The position numbers and the translations under genes are program-made. A stretch of 28,176 nt of DNA, taken from NCBI GenBank assembly GCA_900552055.1, contig URYI01000011.1:1-28176 (forward strand), in the 5' to 3' direction. Source of the DNA: an uncultured Eubacteriales bacterium (lineage in GTDB: Bacteria; Bacillota; Clostridia; Christensenellales; QALW01). Numbering within the stretch: position 1 is the first letter of the stretch; each line of letters begins with the position of its first letter. The notes beneath the pieces were generated by a model. The model searched no databases. It was given only the letters and a program-made list of their open reading frames with translations, and was not told the origin of the DNA. Positions 1 through 7,721 of the stretch are shown here, piece after piece.

Positions 1-3000
1 CATTGCGCTGAGCGTTATCCGAAGCAGAGATAAGGTTGCCGTCGCTGTCATAGGTGTAAGCGCTGCCCGTCTCATCGAAGGTCATCATCAGCTCATCGAA
101 ATATGCGGCGTCAGGCTGACGGTAGAACATCAGGAAGAAGCGGATGCGGTCCACCTCTTTATCCGGATTGGTGGTAAAGACGTCGCTCTTATACTGCTTG
201 GCCGAGGTATCATAGTTGAAATGAATGTTGTGCCATTGGAAGGAGCCGTCCTTGTATTTTATCTCCAGTTCCATGAACATATCCCGGCCGCCGGGAGTAT
301 TGGGTACGGCGTCAGCCTGGACAGTGCCGCTGAACTTGACGGATATCTGCGGACGGTTGATGTTGACATGCTGGTAGATATAGGGAATACCGTCAAGGTC
401 CCCTTTAATCATATAGCGGCCGTTTGACCATCCGCTGCCGGCTATGTCTCTGCCCAGCACCCAGTTATCGGCGTTTTCTTCAAAGGCGCTGTTGAGGAGC
501 ATGTTGTAGTCGCTCATGGTTTTACTTTCTTCAAGCTGAATACAGTCAAACCATACCGTGCCGTTGGCCAGATATAACCCGGCGTAAATACGGAGATAAG
601 CAGCGCCGCTGGGAACGGTAAAGGTCATGCTTATGCGCTTCCATTCATTGTTGGTGGATTCCTTTATCATGGAGGGCGCGGCCTCTTCGCCTATTTTGTT
701 GTCGCCGCTGGAATCGTGGAAAGCGATAAACAGCCCGGCGCCGCCGTTAGCGGCCATATCTGAAACAGACTGCACCTTAAAATAGCCTGAAAGAGTGTAT
801 GTTTCACCGGGGGAGACGGGAACATTGCCCATGCCCATGGAGATTTTGCCGGGCGTCGCGTCATTTTGAGTTATTTTATAGGATTTGTAACCCAAATAGG
901 AGGTAGAAGTGTCCAGGGTCTGAGTGCCGGTATCGTTGTACCAGTTGGACTGGTACCACCAGCCTGAACCGTTTTCAAAGCTGTGGTCGGGGACAATATT
1001 GTTGACGTATTTTTCCCCCTCTGAAGCAGAGATCAGCCGGTTGTTGCTCTTGCTCATCTCTTCGGCGCTGTCCTGGTTGACTGAGGCATACTGGCCGTTG
1101 GACATAGTACCGTCGCTGTTGAGGATACTGGTGGTTCGTCCTAAACTGTCAAAAGTATATACGGCGTTCCATTTATCAAACATATAAAAGGAGGCGGTTA
1201 CAAATGCCTGGGAGCCGTAATAAACAGTGGTGGTGTTGTCCCGATTGTATTCGAAACGCACATAATTGCGGCTCTGGTTAGGCTCGCCGTTCCATTCGAT
1301 TACTGATGAAACTTTGCCGCCTAAATGACCTGAATTAGCCTTGTAGTTGTAGCTCAGATACTGGCCGTCCGAAGCGGTTGCTTTAATCAGGCGCATGTAT
1401 ATCCGTGTATTTATGGTAGTATATGAATACTCAAAAGAAGTTGAAGAGCCATCGTAATAGGTAACTTCTGCAAGGCAGAGACCGGATAAACTAAACGTGA
1501 TTTCACTGCCGTCGGGGCAGGTGATTTTATTCAGCCTGCCGGAGGAGGAAGTCAGGATATATTCCCGGCCTGCGCCGTCGGTTACTTTGTTCAGGATATT
1601 TGAACTGTCGTAGCTGCATTCAATATGGTGCCCCTGGGTATTATATGCCCTGTAAAGATAGCCGTTGGTGTTATAGGTCTCTTTTTCGCCCGTCTTGCTT
1701 TGAAGGGTATATTTTTCATTTCCACTGCTCCCCACAGTCAGCGTCAGACCCAGTCCGTCCTCGTCTTTATATACAGAACCGTCTTTTTTTAGGTAATGGG
1801 CCGTGCCGTCCCCGTCTATCCAAACGTATTCATAACCGCGTTCCTCCAGGCTGTCCCGCACCGAACTGCTTAATTGGGTCATTTCATCTATGGTATTAAT
1901 GCGCCGAGCCATATTCAGGTGCCAGCCATAGGCTACCTTTATGCCCTGCGGCGCGTCTCTGTAAGCCGAGGTCAGGCTGTAGGCAAGCTCAAGGCTGATG
2001 GGCATGCGCGCGCCTGTTCCGCTGGTTAAAGGCAGAGTGTATATAAGATTGCCCGAAAACAGGTTCACATGGCTGGAACCGTGGCCTATGCTCTGGGAGG
2101 CGTATTCCCAATAAGGCTCCAGACCGTCGTTGTTGCGGTAGGTTATCAGGAAAGTGGGGCGCAGGCCTACTGAATTGTGTGTGGAATATGCCCAGAATTT
2201 AGAGCTGGCGCTCTCGTTGCTGGACTTTATCATTATACCGTGATTATTTGAGGGATTCTCGTACCACTGGCGCATTAATTTTGTTATGTCCCAGCAGCGG
2301 TATGTCCAGTTGCTTTCTGTCAGAGCACTGTCATAGTCGATAATGGCTGTTGAATCGTATTTGCTGTTTGAGTTGTTCCAGGTTGCCGTGGACTGATCCC
2401 AGCTGGATGTCATCCTGTAGGCGTACATGGGGGTATAATTTTCTTCAGCTCTTCTGCGCAGCAGGAATACCTGGGCGTTGATTACCACATCTCCCGGAGA
2501 AAGAGCCGGCAGGCTGCTCATTTTTATTAATGTGCGCGTTACGCCGTTATTGGCGGCAGCAGAGGTAAATTTGCCTACATAAAGGCTGCCTTGATAATTA
2601 TTGCCGCCGTATCCGAAGGAGTCGTTAGGCAAGCCCTGGGAAATAAATGTGCTTTGGATATTTGAATTGACCTGGGGAGTCTGGAAGGTTGGGTCTATAG
2701 TCACAGGATAGCTTCTGTTTTCATCTTTCAGCCAGTCGCTGTCCGCCGTCAGGCGTATATAAAGCTTTTCCTGGGTCTGGCTGATTATTTCAAGCTGTAA
2801 TTCGGGACTGGCCGCACCTTGGGCGTCCTCCATATAGGGCGCGGAAATTATGTATTTTATATTGCCTTCAGAGTCCTTTAAATAAATGGTGCGCGAATCC
2901 CGGCTAACGGCAGATAGGCCGTTAAGCTGGTATTCTATCTCAAAAACATTTTGTGCCTGCGCGTTTTTCAGGATAAGATTTTCCTTAACTCCGCCGGGCA

Positions 3001-3628
3001 GGAGCAGTACCTGCAAATCCACGCTGGGATATATATTTCTATAGAAAACCTCCTGGACTATGCCTGTCAGCTCCAAAGGGTCGTTTGTTTGCGAAACAGG
3101 CGTTATTTCCAGATTGCTTTGGCTGGCGCCTTTGTATTTCCATGAAGCGGAGGTGCTGCCAGTTTCAAGCTTTATCAGCTCAGAGGTGCTGCTTTTTTGG
3201 GCAAGGATTATCTCCTTATCTGCCTTTGCGGCTTTAAAAGTTTGGATATCCGCGCTGACCGAACGCGCATTTGGCTGAACGGTCTGAATACGGTTGTCAT
3301 ACTGTTCCCATTGCCCGTCCTCATTAAGATAATGTACATTTATTGGATATTCGGCAATCTGATAGCTGCCGTCGCTCATAAGGAAGTGCTTGGAAGAGGC
3401 CTGGCGCTTTGAAATATCCTCGCCTATTATATATGGCTCTGCCGCCTGAGTTTCCTGTAATTCCTGCATCGCCGGGATATCTTCCGGATTTGAATTAATA
3501 ATCTCTGAATTTTGTGTGAGTTGGAATATGCCTGAATCTGATATAGTCTGCATGGGATATATCATGCAGAAAATGACCGCCAGCAGAATGGCTGTAGCAG
3601 TTTTAAAGCCGTGAAAGAATTTTTTCAT
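1..3628 (-). CDS. Secreted DNRLRE / Rhs-type repeat protein, 5' portion (C-terminus off the left edge)
   Basis: The minus-strand frame is open from ATG at 3628 to the window edge, about 1209 codons, and I confirmed the same frame at several points. AGGAG lies 7 nt before the ATG. The N-terminus MKKFFHGFKTATAILLAVIF is a signal peptide. In order: a beta-rich region with a wall-associated look (about 60-300), a DNRLRE-type domain (about 310-500; TFQTPQVNSN, then NNYQGSLYVGKF and WDITKLMRQWYE), an Rhs entry segment (HVNLFSGNLIYTLPL, about 520), degenerate YD repeats (TYYDGSSTSFEYSYT), two jelly-roll carbohydrate-binding-like modules each opening with a DHSFENGSGWW / NSAFEENADNW pattern (about 875-1175), and another YD repeat (YTYDSDGNLISASDN) at the edge. 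Such proteins are exported; in Gram-positives some are wall proteins related to WapA, with a variable C-terminal toxin. Whether this one ends in a toxin cannot be seen. Divergent from the M50 protease gene. Confidence 0.85.
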   Translation of the reverse strand, partial: MKKFFHGFKTATAILLAVIFCMIYPMQTISDSGIFQLTQNSEIINSNPEDIPAMQELQETQAAEPYIIGEDISKRQASSKHFLMSDGSYQIAEYPINVHYLNEDGQWEQYDNRIQTVQPNARSVSADIQTFKAAKADKEIILAQKSSTSELIKLETGSTSASWKYKGASQSNLEITPVSQTNDPLELTGIVQEVFYRNIYPSVDLQVLLLPGGVKENLILKNAQAQNVFEIEYQLNGLSAVSRDSRTIYLKDSEGNIKYIISAPYMEDAQGAASPELQLEIISQTQEKLYIRLTADSDWLKDENRSYPVTIDPTFQTPQVNSNIQSTFISQGLPNDSFGYGGNNYQGSLYVGKFTSAAANNGVTRTLIKMSSLPALSPGDVVINAQVFLLRRRAEENYTPMYAYRMTSSWDQSTATWNNSNSKYDSTAIIDYDSALTESNWTYRCWDITKLMRQWYENPSNNHGIMIKSSNESASSKFWAYSTHNSVGLRPTFLITYRNNDGLEPYWEYASQSIGHGSSHVNLFSGNLIYTLPLTSGTGARMPISLELAYSLTSAYRDAPQGIKVAYGWHLNMARRINTIDEMTQLSSSVRDSLEERGYEYVWIDGDGTAHYLKKDGSVYKDEDGLGLTLTVGSSGNEKYTLQSKTGEKETYNTNGYLYRAYNTQGHHIECSYDSSNILNKVTDGAGREYILTSSSGRLNKITCPDGSEITFSLSGLCLAEVTYYDGSSTSFEYSYTTINTRIYMRLIKATASDGQYLSYNYKANSGHLGGKVSSVIEWNGEPNQSRNYVRFEYNRDNTTTVYYGSQAFVTASFYMFDKWNAVYTFDSLGRTTSILNSDGTMSNGQYASVNQDSAEEMSKSNNRLISASEGEKYVNNIVPDHSFENGSGWWYQSNWYNDTGTQTLDTSTSYLGYKSYKITQNDATPGKISMGMGNVPVSPGETYTLSGYFKVQSVSDMAANGGAGLFIAFHDSSGDNKIGEEAAPSMIKESTNNEWKRISMTFTVPSGAAYLRIYAGLYLANGTVWFDCIQLEESKTMSDYNMLLNSAFEENADNWVLGRDIAGSGWSNGRYMIKGDLDGIPYIYQHVNINRPQISVKFSGTVQADAVPNTPGGRDMFMELEIKYKDGSFQWHNIHFNYDTSAKQYKSDVFTTNPDKEVDRIRFFLMFYRQPDAAYFDELMMTFDETGSAYTYDSDGNLISASDNAQRN

Positions 3629-3653
3629 GCGTTTACTCCTTTTTATTTATCTT

Positions 3654-3730
3654 AAACTGCAAAACGGGAAAAACCACCCTCCTTTTATAAAAAATATTCG
3701 TCCCCATTGAAACAGCCGTATTTGCAGTTT
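3654..3730 (-). promoter_or_regulatory. Structured 5' leader of the Rhs-type gene, class unknown
   Basis: AAACTGCAAAACGG (3654-3667) pairs with CCGT-A-TTTGCAGTTT (3716-3730), giving 14 base pairs with one bulged A. The enclosed ~48 nt are purine-rich in the transcript. The structure ends about 14 nt before the AGGAG ribosome binding site, a place where folding could control translation. No uridine tract follows, so it is not a normal terminator. I do not recognise a known riboswitch consensus. Confidence 0.45.
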
Positions 3731-3810
3731 TAGTCTTAGGGTTTATATTTGGATAAGTATGTTTGGAAATTAAAATAATAGTTTACAATATTATCTATAA
3801 ATCTGTAAAT

Positions 3811-3839
3811 ATTATAATATAATCAATCAAAAATTACAA
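3811..3839 (-). promoter_or_regulatory. Candidate sigma-A promoter for the Rhs-type gene
   Basis: Read on the minus strand: TTGTAA (3839-3834), a 17-bp spacer, then TATAAT (3816-3811). The predicted transcript starts near 3804 and has an unusually long 5' leader of about 175 nt that contains a paired structure (see the leader entry). The surrounding DNA is very AT-rich, so chance matches are possible. Confidence 0.55.
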
Positions 3840-3902
3840 GGGAATATTTGCATAAAATAAATATTTTATCTTCTTTTTACCCAAGTAAATCAAAGTCTTA
3901 TC

Positions 3903-3931
3903 TTGTGCTTAATTTCGCTTAATGATATAAT
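3903..3931 (+). promoter_or_regulatory. Candidate extended -10 promoter for the M50 protease gene
   Basis: TTGTGC (3903-3908), 17-bp spacer, TATAAT (3926-3931), preceded by TGA so that the extended -10 element TGnTATAAT is present. The predicted start of transcription is near 3938, about 125 nt before the gene. Confidence 0.6.
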
Positions 3932-4062
3932 AAAAACAAAGTTATGCATTAGGGGAATTGCTCCAGCAGCGCCTGAAACAGATATAAAATGACGGAGAGA
4001 ATAAAAGCGGGAGCTATTTGGGAGCTATTTGAAATCCTGCGGGGGAAAAGGGAGGAATGTAT

Positions 4063-5208
4063 ATGGCCAAAAGGAGGAACGCTGGTGCCTGGGCCATGGC
4101 GGCGCTGTTTATAATTGCCGGGATGGTCTGCGGACTGCTGGCTGGTTCGTATTTTTATGCCCAGTGGGAAAAAGAACTGACGCTGAACGTCTTTTTGCTT
4201 GATATCATTATATTTTTGGCTATTATTTATCTGGCTGTTTTTTTGCAGGTTATTATACATGAACTGGGGCATCTGGCGTGCGGCCTGCTTACTCATTACC
4301 GCTTTTCCTCTTTCAGGGCAGGGTGGTTCGCCTTAATAAGGGATAAGGGGGAATTTAAACTGAAGCTTTTTAAAATGCCGGGCACTATGGGGCAATGCCT
4401 TATGGTGCCGCCTGATATGGAAAACGGGCAATTTCCCTTTGTGCTGTATAATCTGGGCGGAGTGCTTTTTAACGCTTTATCTGCTCTGATTTTTGCGCTT
4501 CTCTTTTTCCTTTGCGAAAACATTCCCTTTCTGCCGCTGTTTTTGCTTGCCGCCGCGGTTATCGGGCTGACTTATGCGTTTGCAAACGGCGTGCCCATGC
4601 ACAATAAAATGGTGGCTAACGACGGCTATAATCTGCTGTCAATATATAAAAACCCAAGGGCGGCTTATGCGTTTTGGGTGCAGCTTAAGGCGGCGCATGA
4701 AACGGCAAATGGGACCCGCCTTAAGGATATGCCAAAGGATTGGTTCTCTTTTCCGCCGGAGGAGGATTTAAAGAACAGCATGTGCGCTGTTATAGCGGTA
4801 TTTTGCGCAAACAGGCTTATGGATGAGCATGATTTTGCGCGGGCGCGTGAAATGAATGACAAGCTGCGGGCAAGTCAGATACCTTTGGCGGGCATTTACC
4901 GCGGCTTATTGGCCTGCGACCGGATTTACTGCGAATGCCTGGGGGATAAATCCCCTGAGGTTCTTAATGCGCTGCTGAATGCAGAACAGCTTAAGTTTAT
5001 GAACAGCATGAAGAACAGCTTATCGGTACTGCGTACCCAATATGCGCTTAAGCTGCTGCATGAACAGGATAATCAAGGGGCGGAAAAGATAAAAATGGAT
5101 TTTGAAAGATATGCGGCTAATTATCCTTATGAAGGGGACGCCCAAAACGAGCGCGAATTGATGCTTATCGCAGAGCAGGCGGCTTTAGGTGAAATTCCGC
5201 GCCAATAG
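4063..5208 (+). CDS. Membrane-embedded zinc metalloprotease, M50 (site-2 protease-like) family
   Basis: An integral membrane peptidase. The HELGH zinc motif lies inside a hydrophobic helix (about residues 66-70), and the third zinc ligand is the Asp of VANDGYNLL (about residue 187), as in M50 enzymes that have (N/P)DG there. Four or more hydrophobic segments are visible (about 11-35, 42-75, 126-150, 155-176). The C-terminal ~190 residues are soluble, helical and unrecognised; they may bind a substrate. Two in-frame ATGs exist: the one at 4057 is only 1 nt from GGAGG (4051-4055), whereas the one at 4063 has a 7-nt spacing, so I use 4063 (381 aa). Family members cut transmembrane or membrane-near substrates such as anti-sigma factors or peptide pheromones; the substrate here is unknown. 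Confidence 0.85.
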   Translation: MAKRRNAGAWAMAALFIIAGMVCGLLAGSYFYAQWEKELTLNVFLLDIIIFLAIIYLAVFLQVIIHELGHLACGLLTHYRFSSFRAGWFALIRDKGEFKLKLFKMPGTMGQCLMVPPDMENGQFPFVLYNLGGVLFNALSALIFALLFFLCENIPFLPLFLLAAAVIGLTYAFANGVPMHNKMVANDGYNLLSIYKNPRAAYAFWVQLKAAHETANGTRLKDMPKDWFSFPPEEDLKNSMCAVIAVFCANRLMDEHDFARAREMNDKLRASQIPLAGIYRGLLACDRIYCECLGDKSPEVLNALLNAEQLKFMNSMKNSLSVLRTQYALKLLHEQDNQGAEKIKMDFERYAANYPYEGDAQNERELMLIAEQAALGEIPRQ

Positions 5209-5301
5209 AGCTTTGTTCGGGCCGGCCAAGCTTTTAAATATAGCTTTGCGGCTTCTCAAAGGTGCCGTGCAAATTTATAAATATTTAAGAGGGAGCAATA
5301 T

Positions 5302-5826
5302 ATGATAGAAGCAATAGTTTATACTTCCAATACAGGCTATACGGAAGAATATGCGCGGATGCTGAGCAAAAGCACGGGCCTTAGGGCGCTTTTGCTTAAA
5401 GATGCGGTTAAAGCGCTTAAAAGGGGGGCGCCTGTAATTTATATGGGCTGGCTCATGGCGGGCGTTATTAAGGGGTATAAAAAGGCGGCGGGATATTTTG
5501 ACGTTAAAGCCGTCTGCTGCGTAGGCATAATGGATATGGCTTCTCAACTGGGGCAAATTAAGCAGGCTGCGGGCATGCCGGAACAGTTTCCTCTTTTTCC
5601 CCTTAAGGGCGGGTTTGATATGAACCGCCTGCATGGCGCGTATAAGCTAATGATGAATATTATGCGGGGCAGTTTAATTAAACAGGCGGAAACAAAAGCA
5701 GTAAAGACGCGGGCCGAAGAGGAGATGATTGATTTGCTCAAAAACGGCGGCAGTCTGGTAAGCGCAGAACAGCTGGATGGAATAATTAAATGGCGTTCTG
5801 CCGGCATATCGCAGGAAAAATCATAA
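5302..5826 (+). CDS. Flavodoxin domain protein
   Basis: A 174-residue protein with an N-terminal flavodoxin-type FMN phosphate-binding loop (IVYTSNTGYTEEYARML, residues 5-21: SNTGYT) followed by alternating hydrophobic strands such as APVIYMGWLMAGVIKGY. This resembles short flavodoxin-like proteins, some of which are annotated as HemG-like protoporphyrinogen oxidases, but I see nothing that fixes a substrate. The ribosome binding site is AGAGGGAG before ATG. It ends 13 nt before the response regulator, so the two are probably co-transcribed. A link between the flavoprotein and the peptide-resistance genes is inferred only from that spacing. Confidence 0.8.
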   Translation: MIEAIVYTSNTGYTEEYARMLSKSTGLRALLLKDAVKALKRGAPVIYMGWLMAGVIKGYKKAAGYFDVKAVCCVGIMDMASQLGQIKQAAGMPEQFPLFPLKGGFDMNRLHGAYKLMMNIMRGSLIKQAETKAVKTRAEEEMIDLLKNGGSLVSAEQLDGIIKWRSAGISQEKS

Positions 5827-5839
5827 TACTGGAGGCAAA

Positions 5840-6523
5840 ATGTATAAGCTGCTTATAGTGGAGGATGATCAGGGTATAAGCCGGGGAATCATGGAGCAGG
5901 CTCAGAAGTGGGGGCTGGAGGTTAAGTGCGTTGAGGATTTCAGCGACGTGCTGGGCGAATTTAAGCAGTTCCAGCCTCATATTGTGCTCATGGATATAAT
6001 GCTGCCCTTTTTTGACGGATATCACTGGTGCAATGAAATACGCCGTATCTCTAAAGCGCCCATAATTTTTATTTCCTCTGCCTCGGACAATATGAATATA
6101 GTAATGGCTATGAATATGGGCGGGGACGATTTTATAGCAAAGCCGTTTGATTTGCGGGTGCTTATGGCCAAAATCAACGCCTTGCTTCGCCGTTCCTATG
6201 CGTTTTCAGGCGGCGCGGGCCAATTTTTAGAGCATAGAGGGGCGCTTCTGGACACGCTGGACAGCTCTCTCAGCTATAAGGATAAGAAGATATCCCTTAC
6301 TAAGAATGAGTACCGCATCTTATTATGCCTTATGGAGAACAAGGGCAGGGTGGTCAGCAGGGAAACGCTGATGGAACGGCTCTGGGAAACTGATTTGTTT
6401 GTGGATGAAAACACCCTTACTGTGAATGTTAACCGACTGCGCAAAAAACTGGACGGCGCAGGGCTGGAGGATTTTATCTCCACTCGTTTCGGCGTGGGCT
6501 ATATTATTAAGAATACAGATTGA
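5840..6523 (+). CDS. OmpR-family response regulator (BceR-like)
   Basis: A 227-aa two-domain regulator. The receiver domain has the acidic pocket EDD (8-10), the phospho-acceptor Asp52 in VLMDIMLP, Ser79/80 and Lys101 in IAKPFD. The C-terminal winged helix (about 128-225) carries KNEYRILLCLMENKGRVVSRE and ends in NVNRLRKKLD...RFGVGYII, typical of OmpR/PhoB DNA-binding domains. GGAGG precedes the ATG. Followed by a kinase and an ABC transporter of Bce type, so it probably activates the transporter promoter when cell-wall-active peptides are present, as in the Bacillus BceRS-AB model. It lies 13 nt behind the flavodoxin gene. Confidence 0.9.
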   Translation: MYKLLIVEDDQGISRGIMEQAQKWGLEVKCVEDFSDVLGEFKQFQPHIVLMDIMLPFFDGYHWCNEIRRISKAPIIFISSASDNMNIVMAMNMGGDDFIAKPFDLRVLMAKINALLRRSYAFSGGAGQFLEHRGALLDTLDSSLSYKDKKISLTKNEYRILLCLMENKGRVVSRETLMERLWETDLFVDENTLTVNVNRLRKKLDGAGLEDFISTRFGVGYIIKNTD

Positions 6524-6615
6524 TTTCTTCAGTTAGGCGGCGGGGAGACGGATAATAGGAGGCTAAGAGGCGGAAAGCTTTGGGCGGAGCTGGGTGCGGC
6601 CGATGGGAGGAAGAA

Positions 6616-7605
6616 TTGAAGCTTTTTTTGGTATACTTAAAGCAGCATTTCAGGAGCATTATAATATTTATATTGTTCAGCGCAGTATTTGCAGTTACTT
6701 TTGCTTTATACGGCCTGCCTTTTAAAGCGGTGCTGTATCCTGCAATTCTCTGCGCCGTGATAGGCGCTGTGTTTATTGCTGTGGATTACAGCCGGGTTTT
6801 AAAACGGCACAGGCAGCTGCGCCGGATGAGGGAACTGGCTGCCAGCCTTATAACTTCTCTGCCTGTACCTGACGGGCTGATTGAGGAAGATTACCAGGCT
6901 GTAATAGAAAATCTGAGAAGTGAAGTTGCGGGCCTGGAAGAGGCTGCGGCCGCGCGCTACAGCGAGATGACCGATTATTATACAATGTGGGTGCACCAGA
7001 TAAAGACCCCTATTTCTTCCATGCGCTTAACGCTGCAGAATGAGGATTCGGTTCAGGCGCGCCGGCTCTCCTCCGATTTGTTCAGAATAGAACAGTATGT
7101 AGAGATGGTGCTGGCTTTTCTCAGGCTGGATTCGGTGAGTACCGATTATGTATTTAAGGAACACAGCCTGGATGACATTATAAAGCAGGCTGTCAAGAAA
7201 TTTGCGCGGGAATTTATTTCGCGGAAGCTGCGCCTTATCTATAAACCGGTCAATTACAGCGTTGTGACTGATGATAAATGGCTGGGTTTCGTCCTGGAGC
7301 AGGTGCTTTCAAACGCGCTGAAATATACCCGTGAGGGCGGAGTCAGCATATATATGGAGGAAAAAGACATACTATGCATAGAGGATACGGGCATAGGCAT
7401 TGCGCCTGAAGACCTGCCCCGTATTTTTGAAAAAGGCTATACGGGCTATAATGGTCGGACGGATAAGCGGGCCAGCGGCCTGGGTTTGTATCTGTGCCGG
7501 AGGATATGCAAAAATCTGAGTGCGGAGATATGGGCCTCCTCCCATCCCGGCAAAGGTACGGTTATCCATATTAACCTGGCTCAGTACCAGCTGAAAAGAG
7601 AATAG
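6616..7605 (+). CDS. Intramembrane-sensing histidine kinase (BceS-like)
   Basis: A 329-aa kinase if translation starts at TTG 6616 with GGGAGG 5 nt upstream; the product then begins MKLFLVYLKQHF, the usual start of this family. An upstream in-frame TTG at 6580 would add 12 residues without hydrophobic character. Two transmembrane helices (about 15-32 and 37-57) are separated by only a few residues, so there is almost no external sensor, which is the mark of intramembrane-sensing kinases. The H-box WVHQIKTPISSM (His about 127), N-box VLSNALKYT, G1 DTGIGI and G2 GLGLYL are all present. In the known systems the kinase detects peptides only in complex with the BceB-type permease, encoded here two genes downstream. 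Confidence 0.9.
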   Translation: MKLFLVYLKQHFRSIIIFILFSAVFAVTFALYGLPFKAVLYPAILCAVIGAVFIAVDYSRVLKRHRQLRRMRELAASLITSLPVPDGLIEEDYQAVIENLRSEVAGLEEAAAARYSEMTDYYTMWVHQIKTPISSMRLTLQNEDSVQARRLSSDLFRIEQYVEMVLAFLRLDSVSTDYVFKEHSLDDIIKQAVKKFAREFISRKLRLIYKPVNYSVVTDDKWLGFVLEQVLSNALKYTREGGVSIYMEEKDILCIEDTGIGIAPEDLPRIFEKGYTGYNGRTDKRASGLGLYLCRRICKNLSAEIWASSHPGKGTVIHINLAQYQLKRE

Positions 7606-7634
7606 AATTATTACAAAAACGTAAGTATTTCTGA

Positions 7635-7685
7635 GGGAAATGTTAGCCTTTTGTATGACGGCTCATTTCCCCTTTCTGTTATAAT
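7635..7685 (+). promoter_or_regulatory. Candidate regulated promoter with inverted repeat ahead of the ABC transporter genes
   Basis: GGGAAATG-TT-AGCC (7635-7648) is complementary to GGCT-CATTTCCC (7660-7671): 12 base pairs around an 11-nt centre, with two unpaired bases. TATAAT follows at 7680-7685, while the -35 position is poor (TGACGG or GACGGC near 7656-7662) and is covered by the repeat. This fits a promoter that needs an activator, most simply the upstream response regulator. A terminator for the kinase gene is an alternative, but no clean uridine run follows. Confidence 0.5.
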
Positions 7686-7721
7686 AGGATACGAAAAAAT
7701 TGCATGGAGGACAAAAAAGCA

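Larger units (their letters stand above)
3629..4062. other. Divergent intergenic region between the Rhs-type and M50 genes
   Basis: A 434-bp AT-rich spacer without a supported gene. It holds the two divergent promoters, the structured leader of the minus-strand gene, and a perfect tandem 11-bp repeat GGAGCTATTTG (4010-4020 and 4021-4031) just upstream of the M50 ribosome binding site. Confidence 0.7.

Noticed and set aside
924..1187. Plus-strand frames inside the Rhs-type gene (for example 924-1187, 1600-1899, 2951-3412)
   Set aside because: They are antisense to a continuous minus-strand coding frame with domain structure and have no supporting signals.
3654..3730. Cyclic di-GMP riboswitch in the Rhs-type leader
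   Set aside because: A GGGGACGAA segment recalls part of the class I motif, but the conserved flanking helices and tetraloop receptor are not present.
3949..4296. 115-codon minus-strand frame across the start of the M50 gene
   Set aside because: It opposes a gene with clear zinc motifs and membrane segments, and its product has no recognisable feature.
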